Below are positions 8,654 through 16,516 of a stretch of 64,000 bases of DNA, one piece after another. The stretch is taken from assembly GCF_021730435.1 (NCBI RefSeq), contig NZ_JABWGX010000001.1, positions 124,001 through 188,000 of the forward strand. Reading direction: 5' to 3'. The number at the start of each line of letters is the position of its first letter. Position 1 is the stretch's first letter. The stretch comes from Xanthobacter agilis. GTDB taxonomy: Bacteria; Pseudomonadota; Alphaproteobacteria; Rhizobiales; Xanthobacteraceae. The notes under the pieces are model-generated. The model was not told the origin of the DNA, made no database searches, and saw only the letters and a list, made by a program, of their open reading frames with translations. The position numbers and the translations under genes were made by a program.

Positions 8654-9226
8654 TCAGCCGAGGCCAACCTCCAGGTTCACCGGACGGGTGAAAGTGTTGG
8701 CCACCGGCGACCACTTCTTCACATGGGCGATGAGGGCGTCGATTTCATCCTTGGAGACGCCGTCGCACTCCATCTCCACCTTGATGCGCACGTCGGTGAA
8801 GCCGACCGGCTTCTCGCTCACGTCGCCGGTGCCCCACACGGCGGTGATGTTGAGGTCGCCTTCCAGGTGCAGTTCCAGCTTGCGCACGGTCCAGCCGCGA
8901 TGAATGGCGTTGGCGTGCAGGCCCACCGCGATGCAGGAGCCCAGTGCGGCGAGGGACGCCTCGGACGGGTTGGGGGCGGTATCGTCACCCAAAAGTCCCG
9001 GAGGCTCGTCCACGATGTAGGGGGGCAGGGAGCGGATGTAGTTGGCATGGCGGAAGCGGCCTTCCGCCACCGTCTTGCACTTGAGGGTCTTGATGACGTT
9101 GGGGTTGGCCTTGCCGACTTCGATCAGCTTGTCGAGACCGTCCTTGTTGATGGGGGCGAGGCAACCCGTGGCGGCTTCCGGCGCCAGGCAGCCAGTGAGC
9201 ACGGTGTTGGGGGCGGATGCAGACAT
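8654..9226 (-). CDS. OsmC family protein
   Basis: OsmC/Ohr-fold protein of 190 residues, first gene of the minus-strand cluster. Members are thiol-dependent peroxidases or related redox proteins. Here Cys98 in SLAALGSCIA lies at the start of the conserved central helix; the second, N-terminal catalytic cysteine of classical OsmC is not clearly placed (Cys50 is a candidate). The N-terminus contains a short internal duplication, TGCLAP at 11-16 and again at 20-25. It is divergent from a TetR gene and starts 26 bases from a palindromic operator-like site, so the TetR protein probably controls it and the genes behind it. Confidence 0.88.
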   Translation of the reverse strand: MSASAPNTVLTGCLAPEAATGCLAPINKDGLDKLIEVGKANPNVIKTLKCKTVAEGRFRHANYIRSLPPYIVDEPPGLLGDDTAPNPSEASLAALGSCIAVGLHANAIHRGWTVRKLELHLEGDLNITAVWGTGDVSEKPVGFTDVRIKVEMECDGVSKDEIDALIAHVKKWSPVANTFTRPVNLEVGLG

Positions 9227-9251
9227 CTCAATCTCCTTGGTGCGCCTAAAC

Positions 9252-9269
9252 AGACAGACCGTTCTGTCT
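9252..9269. promoter_or_regulatory. TetR-type operator upstream of the OsmC-cyanase cluster
   Basis: Perfect palindrome AGACAGA-CCGT-TCTGTCT, located 26 bases upstream of the OsmC start codon and facing the divergent TetR gene. The same half-site recurs at 9402-9415. Binding by the neighbouring TetR protein is inferred from position and symmetry. Confidence 0.7.
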
Positions 9270-9401
9270 CATGCAGGGGATGTGCCAAGTGGGAGGAATG
9301 CCCGTCGTGTTTTCGAGGAATCGCCTCAAGGCCTCATGTGGCCTACATTCCCGCCGGGATTCGCCGGCTGAGTTTCGGCATGATCTCTGCTAGGAGTAGT
9401 C

Positions 9402-9415
9402 AGACAGGTCTGTCT
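9402..9415. promoter_or_regulatory. Second TetR-type operator, near the TetR gene
   Basis: Palindrome AGACAG-GT-CTGTCT, same half-site as 9252-9269 but with a shorter centre. It lies 72 bases upstream of the TetR start codon and is positioned for autoregulation. Confidence 0.65.
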
Positions 9416-9486
9416 TTTTGCCCGCAAATGCGGCACAATGGTCAGACCCCGTGCAGGACCTGCTTCAGGATAAAGCGAAGGCGAAG

Positions 9487-10161
9487 ATGGCGCGCGTGAC
9501 CAAAACCTCTTCCGGCACCCTTGTCGAGCCCACGGTCTGCCCGCCGCGGAACCCCCATGGCCGGGCCTTCGCGGAGGGCGCGGACGGCGCGGAGCCCAAG
9601 GCCCGCGACCGCATCATCGCCGCCGCCACCCGCCTCTTCTGCCAATACGGCATCACCGCCGTGGGCGTGGATGCGGTGGTGGCGGAGGCCGCGACCGCCA
9701 AGGCAACCCTTTATAAAACCTTCGGCTCCAAGGAGCGGCTGGTGGAGGCGGTGCTGGAGAAGGAGGGCGCGGCGTGGCGTGACTGGTTCATAGGCGAGCT
9801 GCTTAAAGGGGAGGCAACTCCCGTGGCGCGGCTGCGTCGCGTGTTCCCGGTGCTGCGCGAGTGGTTCAATGACGACGCCTTCTTCGGCTGCCCCTTCATC
9901 AATGCGGTCGCCGAAACCGACAAGCGCGACGACCGCATGCGCCAGATCGCCCTTCATCATAAGAAGGTGGTGCTCGACACCCTGATTGACCTTGCGGGAC
10001 AGGCCGGCGCGCGGGATGCCCACGGCCTCGCCCACCAGCTCGGCCTGCTGATCGACGGTGCCATCGTGGCCGCCATGATCACCAAGGATTCCAACGTGGC
10101 CTTGCTGGCGGGCCAGAGCGCTGACATGCTGCTGCGCAATCTGTGCGCGGAAGCGGCCTGA
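9487..10161 (+). CDS. TetR family transcriptional regulator
   Basis: DNA-binding repressor of 224 residues. A TetR-type helix-turn-helix is visible in ARDRIIAAATRLF...GVDAVVAEAATAKATLYKTFGSKERL (about residues 37-80), with a ligand-binding C-terminal domain. The ATG at 9487 is preferred; the frame can be extended to a TTG at 9418, but that would overlap the operator region. The N-terminus (about 35 residues before the HTH) is longer than usual. It is divergent from the OsmC-to-cyanase cluster with two AGACAG palindromes between them, so it probably regulates both directions. The inducer is unknown. Confidence 0.88.
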   Translation: MARVTKTSSGTLVEPTVCPPRNPHGRAFAEGADGAEPKARDRIIAAATRLFCQYGITAVGVDAVVAEAATAKATLYKTFGSKERLVEAVLEKEGAAWRDWFIGELLKGEATPVARLRRVFPVLREWFNDDAFFGCPFINAVAETDKRDDRMRQIALHHKKVVLDTLIDLAGQAGARDAHGLAHQLGLLIDGAIVAAMITKDSNVALLAGQSADMLLRNLCAEAA

Positions 10162-10186
10162 TCCTGCTTCCACCCGGCATGGGTGA

Positions 10187-10216
10187 GGGCTGGCCGCGCC
10201 GATGCGGTGCCAGCCC
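10187..10216. terminator. Hairpin between convergent TetR and RND genes
   Basis: GGGCTGGC (10187-10194) pairs with GCCAGCCC (10209-10216) across a 14-base loop, between two convergent stops. No T-run follows on either strand, so intrinsic termination is uncertain. Confidence 0.35.
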
Positions 10217-10231
10217 GCCGAAGGGAAGCCT

Positions 10232-13200
10232 CTATTCCGCGGGATGCACCGGGCCTGGGGCGTGGTGGCCGCCGGGTTCGTCCCTTTTGCCCACGAAGCG
10301 GCCAAACAGGCGTCCGAGCAGGTGGCTCAGGTCGTCCATCACCGTGAACACCGCCGGCACGAACACCAGCGATAGCACGGTCGAGGTGATAAGCCCGCCG
10401 ATCACCGCGATCGCCATGGGCGCGCGGAAGTCGCCGCCTTCGCCCAGGGCCATTGCGGACGGCAGCATGCCCGCCGCCATGGCGATGGTGGTCATGACGA
10501 TGGGTTGCGCCCGCTTGTGGCCCGCTTCCATCAGCGCGGTGAAGCGGTCGGCGCCCTGCTTGGTGGCCTCGATGGCGAAATCCACCAGCAGGATCGCGTT
10601 CTTGGTCACGATGCCCATGAGCATCAGGAAGCCGATCACCACCGGCATGGAGATGGAATTGCCGGTGATGAGCAGTGCGATGAACGCGCCGCCCACCGAC
10701 AGGGGCAGCGAGACGAGGATGGTGATGGGCTGAAGCACGTCGTGGAACAGCAGCACCAGCACCGCCAGCACCAGCACCAGCCCCGCCCCCATGGCCATGG
10801 CGAAGCCGGAGAACACCTCGCCCATGATCTCGGCATCGCCCGCTTCCTTCAAGGTCACGCCGGGCGGCAGGCTGCGGGCGGTGGGCAGCGCCTTCACCGT
10901 GTCCACGGCGGTGCCGAGCGGCGCGTCGCCCACGAGATCTGCTTCCACCGCGATGCGGCGGGCGCGGTCGTAGCGGTCGAGCGCGGTCGGGCCCTTGCCG
11001 AAGCGGATGTCCGCCACCGCCGAAAGCGGCACGGCGCCGCCGGTGGCGGTGGGCACTTTCAGCGCGTCGAAAGTGGACAGGGCGGTGCGCGCCTTCTCGT
11101 CGAGCTGCACGCGGATGTCGATCTGCCGATCCTTGGCGGAGAATTTGGCGAGGTTGGCGGAAATGTCGCCGATGGTGGCGATGCGCACCGTCTCCGCGAT
11201 GGTGTCCACCGACACGCCCAATTCCGCCGCTTCGTCCAGCTTCGGCACGATGCGGATCTCCGGCCGGTCGAGGGCGGCGGAAGACACCACGTTGGTCAGG
11301 ATCGGCGCGTCGTGGCGCATCTCCTTTTCGAGGGCGAGGGCCGCCTTTTCCACGGCCTCGCCGTCATTGCCCGAAAGCACCATCTGGAAGCCGCGCTGGG
11401 CCGCCTGACCGTTGGAGCTCCAAGTGAAGCGCATGTCGGGAAGGGCGGACAGCGGTGCGTTGAGGGCGCTCTCGAAGGTTTTCTGGTCCACGTCGCGCTC
11501 GGCGCGGGGCTTCAGATTGATGACGATCTGCGCCTTTCGCACCTCGCCCGCCGACATGGCGAGCCCGCCTGAACCGCCAGAACCGGCGGTGGCATAGACA
11601 TTGGCCACTTCCGGCCGCTCCAGCAGCAGGCGGGTGATGCGGTCCGACACGCTGCGCGTTTCCGCGAGGGTGGTGCCGGGCGGCAGCTCGATGGAGAGCA
11701 TGGAGCGGGAGATGTCGCTGGTGGGCAGGAAGCCGGACGGCAGAAGGGTCGAGAGGAAAATGGTGCCGACGAAGATGCCGAGCCCCATGGCGATGGTGAC
11801 AAAGCGATGCCGGAGCGACCAGTTGAGCAGCCGCATGTAGATCGCCATGACGCGCCCGTCACGGGTGTGGCGGTGGCCGGTGTCGCGTAGGAAATAAGCG
11901 GCAAGCAGCGGCGTGACGAGCCGCGCCACCGCCAGCGAGAACAGGACCGCGATCGCCACCGTCAAGCCGAATTGCTTGAAATACTGTCCGGCGATGCCGC
12001 CCATGAACGACACCGGCGCGAACACCGCCACGATGGTGAGGGTGGTCGCCACCACTGCGAGGCCGATCTCGTCCGCGGCCTCGATCGCCGCGCGGTAGGG
12101 GGATTTGCCCTGCCGCATGTGGCGCACGATGTTTTCGATCTCGACGATGGCGTCGTCCACCAGGATGCCGGTGACGAGGGTGATGGCGAGCAGGCTCACG
12201 GCGTTGAGCGAGAAGCCCAGCATGTCCATGATCCAGAAGGTCGGCAGGATGGACAGCGGGATGGCGAGGGTGGTGATGATGGTCGCCCGCCAGTCGCGCA
12301 GGAAGATGAACACCACGATCACCGCCAGGATGGCGCCTTCGATCAGGGTGTGCATGGCGGACTGGTAGTCCGACTTGGTGTAGCGCACCGTGGTGTCGAT
12401 CTCGGTGATGGTCACGTCCGGATGCTGGGCGCGCAGCGCGTCGAGGGCCTCGTGGACCCGGTCGTAGACGGTCACGTCCGAAAAGCCCTTGGCGCGGTAG
12501 ACGCCGAACGCCACCACATTCTTGCCGTCGAGCCGGGCGAACACCCGCGGCTCGGCCGCCCCGTCGGTGACGGTCCCCAGGTCCTTGAGCCGCACATAGC
12601 GGCCATTCGAGAGCGCGATGCGTGTGTCGGCAAGGTCGTCCACGGTGCCGGCGCCGGCCAACGTGCGGATGGACTGTTCCTGGGTGCCGACCTCGCCGCG
12701 GCCGCCGGAGACGTCGAGATTGGTGGCCCGGAGCTGGCGGCTCACGTCGGCGGCGGTGATGCCGAGCGACATCAGCCGGTCGGGATCGAGCGCGATGCGG
12801 ATCTCGCGGTCAAGCCCGCCCTCGCGCTGCACCTGGGCCACGCCCCGCACGCCTTGCAGGGCGCGGGCGACGGTGTCGTCCACGAACCAGGACATTTCCT
12901 CCGCCGTCATGGACGGGGACGAGACCGCATATGTGACGATGGGCAGGCCCTCGATGTCCACCCGCTGGATCAGCGGCTCGTCGATGGAGCGCGGCAGCTC
13001 GGCGCGGATCTTGGTGACGGCGTCGCGGGTGTCGTTCACCGCGCGGTCCACGTTGGTTTCCAGGTAAAATTCCACCGTCGTGATGCTGGTGCCTTCCGAG
13101 ATGGAGGAGGTGATGTGCTTCACCCCCGAGACCCCGGCGATGGAATTCTCGACCTTCTTGGTCACCTGGGTTTCCAGCTCGCTGGGCGCGGCCCCGGTCT

Positions 13201-13357
13201 GGGTGATGGTGACCATGACGATGGGCACGTCGATGTTCGGCATCTGCGTCACCGGCAGGGTGCCGAAATGCACCAAGCCCAGGATGGTGAGGATGACGAA
13301 CAGGACGAGGGTGGGAACCGGCTTGCGGATGGCCCAGGCGGAGACGTTGAGGGCCAT
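10232..13357 (-). CDS. RND efflux pump inner-membrane transporter (HAE1 / AcrB family)
   Basis: Proton-driven drug/hydrophobe exporter of 1041 residues, standard for the family. N-terminal IRKPVPTLVLFVILTILG membrane segment, two large periplasmic loops, and twelve predicted membrane spans. The proton-relay region GILVDDAIVEIENI in the fourth segment is intact, and the matching second-half motif MLMGIVTKNAILLVDFA is present. The start ATG shares its first base with the last base of the adaptor stop codon, showing translational coupling. It would form a tripartite pump with the adjacent adaptor and an outer-membrane channel; no TolC-like gene is in the window. Substrate unknown. Confidence 0.95.
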   Translation of the reverse strand: MALNVSAWAIRKPVPTLVLFVILTILGLVHFGTLPVTQMPNIDVPIVMVTITQTGAAPSELETQVTKKVENSIAGVSGVKHITSSISEGTSITTVEFYLETNVDRAVNDTRDAVTKIRAELPRSIDEPLIQRVDIEGLPIVTYAVSSPSMTAEEMSWFVDDTVARALQGVRGVAQVQREGGLDREIRIALDPDRLMSLGITAADVSRQLRATNLDVSGGRGEVGTQEQSIRTLAGAGTVDDLADTRIALSNGRYVRLKDLGTVTDGAAEPRVFARLDGKNVVAFGVYRAKGFSDVTVYDRVHEALDALRAQHPDVTITEIDTTVRYTKSDYQSAMHTLIEGAILAVIVVFIFLRDWRATIITTLAIPLSILPTFWIMDMLGFSLNAVSLLAITLVTGILVDDAIVEIENIVRHMRQGKSPYRAAIEAADEIGLAVVATTLTIVAVFAPVSFMGGIAGQYFKQFGLTVAIAVLFSLAVARLVTPLLAAYFLRDTGHRHTRDGRVMAIYMRLLNWSLRHRFVTIAMGLGIFVGTIFLSTLLPSGFLPTSDISRSMLSIELPPGTTLAETRSVSDRITRLLLERPEVANVYATAGSGGSGGLAMSAGEVRKAQIVINLKPRAERDVDQKTFESALNAPLSALPDMRFTWSSNGQAAQRGFQMVLSGNDGEAVEKAALALEKEMRHDAPILTNVVSSAALDRPEIRIVPKLDEAAELGVSVDTIAETVRIATIGDISANLAKFSAKDRQIDIRVQLDEKARTALSTFDALKVPTATGGAVPLSAVADIRFGKGPTALDRYDRARRIAVEADLVGDAPLGTAVDTVKALPTARSLPPGVTLKEAGDAEIMGEVFSGFAMAMGAGLVLVLAVLVLLFHDVLQPITILVSLPLSVGGAFIALLITGNSISMPVVIGFLMLMGIVTKNAILLVDFAIEATKQGADRFTALMEAGHKRAQPIVMTTIAMAAGMLPSAMALGEGGDFRAPMAIAVIGGLITSTVLSLVFVPAVFTVMDDLSHLLGRLFGRFVGKRDEPGGHHAPGPVHPAE

Positions 13358-14571
13358 CAGCGCGCCTCGCCCACGGAGAATTGGGCCTCGACCGGATTGA
13401 CCCGGTCGCCTTCGCGCAGGAACCCGCCGGCCCGCGCCACCACCATGTCGTCGCCCGTCAATCCCTGGGACACCAGCACGCTGCCCCGGCTCTTCAATGC
13501 GGGCGTGACGCGGCGCACCGCCACCGTGCCGTCGCGCACCACCAGCACATAGGCGCCTTCGTCATCGAACATCACCGCCGACTGGGGCACCACCAGCCCC
13601 GCGCGGGCGCCGAGCGTGACGAGGGCGCGGGCATAGGCGCCGGGCTTGAGGCGCGGGTCGGCGGCCAGAGCGATCTTGACGCGGCCGAGGCGGGAGGCCT
13701 TGTCCACCTCCGCCGAGACCAGCCGCACCGTGCCATCGACGGGGGCGTCGAAGCCGGCGGGGGTCACCTGGGCGGTCAGGCCGGCCTTCATGCGCGGCAT
13801 GGCACCCTCCGGCACCTCGGCGTCGAGGTCGATGGATCCATTCTCGGCGATGCGGAACAACGGCTCATTCCGCGCCGACAGGGCGATGGCGCCGACCTTG
13901 GCGTCGCGGGAGAGGATGATGCCGGCTTCCGGCGCGCGGATATCGGTGCGCCGCAGCTTCACTTCAATCTCGTCGCGCTGGGCCTTCACCAGCACCGATT
14001 CCGCCTCGGCCGCGATCAGGCTTTCCTCGGCCGCCGACACCTGGGCGGTGGCCACCTTCACCGCGCGCTCGCGCTCGTCCAGGGTCTCCTGGGACACGGT
14101 GCCGGTCACGCGCAGCTTGCGGGCGCGGTCCACGGACGAGGCGGCCTCGGTCTGCTGGGCGGTCGCCTGGTCGAGGGCGGCGCGCTGCTGGGCGACCGCC
14201 GCCTTGGCCTTGGCGGCGCTCGCGGTGTTCTGGGCAAGCTGGGTGTCCAGCACCTCGCGGGAGAGGCGCGCCAGGATCTGGTTCTTTTCCACCTGGTCGC
14301 CGGCTTCCACCAAAATGTCTTCGAGCCGCAGGCCCTCCACTTCCGGGCCCACCTCGATTTCCTCACGCGGCATCAGGGAGCCGGTGACGAGCAGGGTTTC
14401 CGGCAGGGTCTCGCGGCGCGGCCGCAGCACCGAGACCGTCAACGCCGCCGGGCTGGCCGCTGGTGGCGCGGTCTCGGCCGCGGCGGGGTCGACCCGGAGC
14501 GCGCTCGACGCCGACCCCAGGAGGCAGGTGGCAAGCGCGAGGGCGCGGACGCGGCGGACGAAGGCGGACAT
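13357..14571 (-). CDS. RND efflux periplasmic adaptor (membrane fusion protein)
   Basis: Adaptor linking the RND transporter to an outer-membrane channel, 404 residues. N-terminal signal peptide (VRRVRALALATCLLG..., cleavage around 28-38), barrel/lipoyl half motifs (TGSLMPREEIEVGPEVEG and KLRRTDIRAPEAGIILSRD), and a long alpha-helical hairpin rich in Ala/Gln/Glu between them (about 120-200). The ATG at 14571 follows an AAAGAGG site; the open frame extends to 14670 but without signal-peptide logic. Its stop overlaps the transporter start by one base. Confidence 0.93.
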   Translation of the reverse strand: MSAFVRRVRALALATCLLGSASSALRVDPAAAETAPPAASPAALTVSVLRPRRETLPETLLVTGSLMPREEIEVGPEVEGLRLEDILVEAGDQVEKNQILARLSREVLDTQLAQNTASAAKAKAAVAQQRAALDQATAQQTEAASSVDRARKLRVTGTVSQETLDERERAVKVATAQVSAAEESLIAAEAESVLVKAQRDEIEVKLRRTDIRAPEAGIILSRDAKVGAIALSARNEPLFRIAENGSIDLDAEVPEGAMPRMKAGLTAQVTPAGFDAPVDGTVRLVSAEVDKASRLGRVKIALAADPRLKPGAYARALVTLGARAGLVVPQSAVMFDDEGAYVLVVRDGTVAVRRVTPALKSRGSVLVSQGLTGDDMVVARAGGFLREGDRVNPVEAQFSVGEAR

Positions 14572-14673
14572 GGCGGGGTGAACCTCTTTCGGACAGCGGG
14601 CGGCAACCGGCCGCGGCGGGGCGGCATCCGCGGGATGGAGGGCAGCAGGGGGGAACGGGAGAGCGGGCATGGT

Positions 14674-15345
14674 TCAGCGCGCCGGAGCGGGCGCCAGCAT
14701 GCGGCGCATCAAGGTGTTGAAGGCGGTCATGCGCTGGGGCAGCCCCCAGGTGGGGTGCAATTGATGGTGCAGGATGAGCCCGTCGGCCAGGACCTGCAGC
14801 ATGATCATCACGTCTTCGATGTCGAGCGCGGGATCGATCTCGCCCCGGGCCGCGGCGCTGACCAGGGCGGCGCGCAACTGGACGCGGGTTTCTTCCTCGC
14901 AGGGCTCGATGGCATCGCGCAGGTGGGTGTTGCGAATGGCTTCGGCCATGATTTCGGGCCCGAGCTGCACCGTCGGCAGGGTGGGTTCTTCCAGAATCAG
15001 CCTGAGACAATCGGTGAGGGCGTCGAGCAGGCAGGGGGCCTCGGTCACCGCATCCAGCAGATGCTGTCGCTCGCTGCGTTCGTCGGCGACGATGGCGGCG
15101 ATCAGCTCTTCCTTGGAGCGAAAGTAGCGGTAGAGAGCACCCGGGCTCATGCCCGCCTCGGCGCAGATCTGCTGCATGGAGGTGCCATGGAAGCCGTCAC
15201 GGGCGAAACAGGCCATGGCCGCCGCTAGGATGCGCTGGCGCTGCTCCTTGCGCCGGTCCGCACGGGGCGGCGGGGTGGGGAAGGCCGTCTCCGGCGCGGC
15301 CGGGGGCTGGTCGTCGCTCTGCGGCGCGGAAGGTCGAGCGGTCAT
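14674..15345 (-). CDS. TetR/AcrR family regulator of the RND operon
   Basis: Repressor of 223 residues. The helix-turn-helix is in QRILAAAMACFARDGFHGTS...MSPGALYRYFRSKEEL (about 37-80), preceded by a Pro-rich disordered N-terminus. It is the first gene on the minus strand, 102 bases before the adaptor gene, so the operon reads regulator, adaptor, transporter. Two palindromes built from GAAC/GTTC half-sites lie upstream. It probably represses the whole operon and is relieved by pump substrates. Confidence 0.9.
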   Translation of the reverse strand: MTARPSAPQSDDQPPAAPETAFPTPPPRADRRKEQRQRILAAAMACFARDGFHGTSMQQICAEAGMSPGALYRYFRSKEELIAAIVADERSERQHLLDAVTEAPCLLDALTDCLRLILEEPTLPTVQLGPEIMAEAIRNTHLRDAIEPCEEETRVQLRAALVSAAARGEIDPALDIEDVMIMLQVLADGLILHHQLHPTWGLPQRMTAFNTLMRRMLAPAPAR

Positions 15346-15403
15346 TGTCGGTATGGACCTTGCCGGCGCGTCCCAGCGCTGAAGAGGTGGCGGATCTGCC
15401 TGT

Positions 15404-15419
15404 GAACGAATGTTCGTTC
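15404..15419. promoter_or_regulatory. Operator-like palindrome upstream of the RND-operon TetR gene
   Basis: GAACGAA-TG-TTCGTTC, perfect 7-bp arms, 59 bases upstream of the regulator start. A related palindrome is at 15459-15474. This is the typical form of an AcrR-type operator; binding is inferred. Confidence 0.65.
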
Positions 15420-15458
15420 TAACTCACATTGTAGCCTCCGCGCGTCCCTTCGGCAAGA

Positions 15459-15474
15459 GCGAACGTTCGTTCGC
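15459..15474. promoter_or_regulatory. Second GAAC/GTTC palindrome
   Basis: GCGAAC-GTTC-GTTCGC, 40 bases from the first palindrome. The interval between the two sites probably contains the operon promoter. The rest of the 445-base gap (15346-15790) up to the plus-strand EI24 gene shows no further gene or clear signal. Confidence 0.55.
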
Positions 15475-15790
15475 AGTGTAGGGCGCCCGGTGTGTCTCGC
15501 GGGGTGGGGGCGTCAAGAGACGAAGCGCGGCCAGCATCCAGATCATGTGCTGGGCGTCAGGGCCGGATATATGCTGGTCTCGGGCACAGAGCGCCGTCGC
15601 GCCAGTGTGCAGAGCAGCATAGCATAGGCCGGACCGGCCGCACATGCCCCAAGGGGGGCGGCGCGGCTGCACATGGGCGCTTCCTGGAAAGGGGCTTTGT
15701 GGACGCCGCTTGCCGGAGCTTTGCGCGCGGCCCCTTGAGCCGGCCGGTGGGACGCCCTACCTGTCGCCCGTCACTGGAGCCCGTCGCCCG

Positions 15791-16504
15791 ATGCTCGCCG
15801 CCGCCCTTGAAGCCCTGCGCCAGACCTTTTCGCCCCTGTTGCGGGGCGTGCTGCTGCGCTCCATCGGCCTTGCCCTCGGGCTTCTGGCGGTGCTGGCCAT
15901 CGCGCTTGAGGCGGCGCTGACCCATGTGCTGAACGTGCCGTCCTACCCCTGGGTCGAAACCACGCTGGCGGTGGTGGCGGGACTCGGCCTCGTGTTCGGC
16001 GTGTTCTATCTGGTGCCGGCGGTGTCGTCGCTGGTGGCGGGCCTGTTCCTGGACGAGGTGGCGGAAAAGGTGGAGGCCGACAGCTACCCCGCCGATCCGC
16101 GCGGGACAGCGCAGCCGGTGCTGCGGTCCCTCCTGTATTCGCTGCGCTTCTTCGGCGTCGTGCTGGCGGTGAACCTCGGCGCATTGCTGCTGCTGCTGGT
16201 GCCGGGGGTCAATGTGGTGATCTTTTTCGTCGCCAATGCCTATCTCATCAGCCGGGAATATTTCGAGCTTGCGGCCATGCGCTATCGCACGCCGGAGGAG
16301 GCGCGCGCGCTCCGGCAGGCCAACGCCACCAAGGTGTTCCTGGCCGGGCTCCTGTTGACGCCGATCCTGCTGGTGCCGGTGCTGAACCTCATCGTGCCGG
16401 TGTTCGGCACCGCTTTCATGGTGCATCTGCATCGCCGTCTGGCGCCGCTGCCGGTGCGGCGGGCGCCGGATGGCGGCTGCGTGATCGAAGGCAAGGCGCT
16501 CTGA
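15791..16504 (+). CDS. EI24 domain (CysZ-like) integral membrane protein
   Basis: A 237-residue inner-membrane protein with about four hydrophobic spans: 21-45, 55-85 (VVAGLGLVFGVFYLVPAVSSLVAG), 113-145 (FFGVVLAVNLGALLLLLVPGVNVVIFF) and 180-205. The region VANAYLISREYFELAAMR with a following RQANATKVFLAGLL is typical of the EI24/CysZ family, whose CysZ members transport sulfate. The ATG at 15791 begins the conserved part; the frame extends to 15644 without a plausible leader. Sulfate transport here is only a family-based suggestion. It is convergent with the kinase-like gene, 12 bases away. Confidence 0.82.
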   Translation: MLAAALEALRQTFSPLLRGVLLRSIGLALGLLAVLAIALEAALTHVLNVPSYPWVETTLAVVAGLGLVFGVFYLVPAVSSLVAGLFLDEVAEKVEADSYPADPRGTAQPVLRSLLYSLRFFGVVLAVNLGALLLLLVPGVNVVIFFVANAYLISREYFELAAMRYRTPEEARALRQANATKVFLAGLLLTPILLVPVLNLIVPVFGTAFMVHLHRRLAPLPVRRAPDGGCVIEGKAL

Positions 16505-16516
16505 ACGAAGCCTGGA

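Noticed and set aside
11972-13552. 526-codon plus-strand open frame opposite the RND transporter
   Set aside because: Antisense shadow, His/Asp/Gly-rich, no domains.
13381-15228. 615-codon plus-strand open frame opposite the RND adaptor and TetR genes
   Set aside because: Antisense shadow of two well-identified genes; composition lacks protein-like character.
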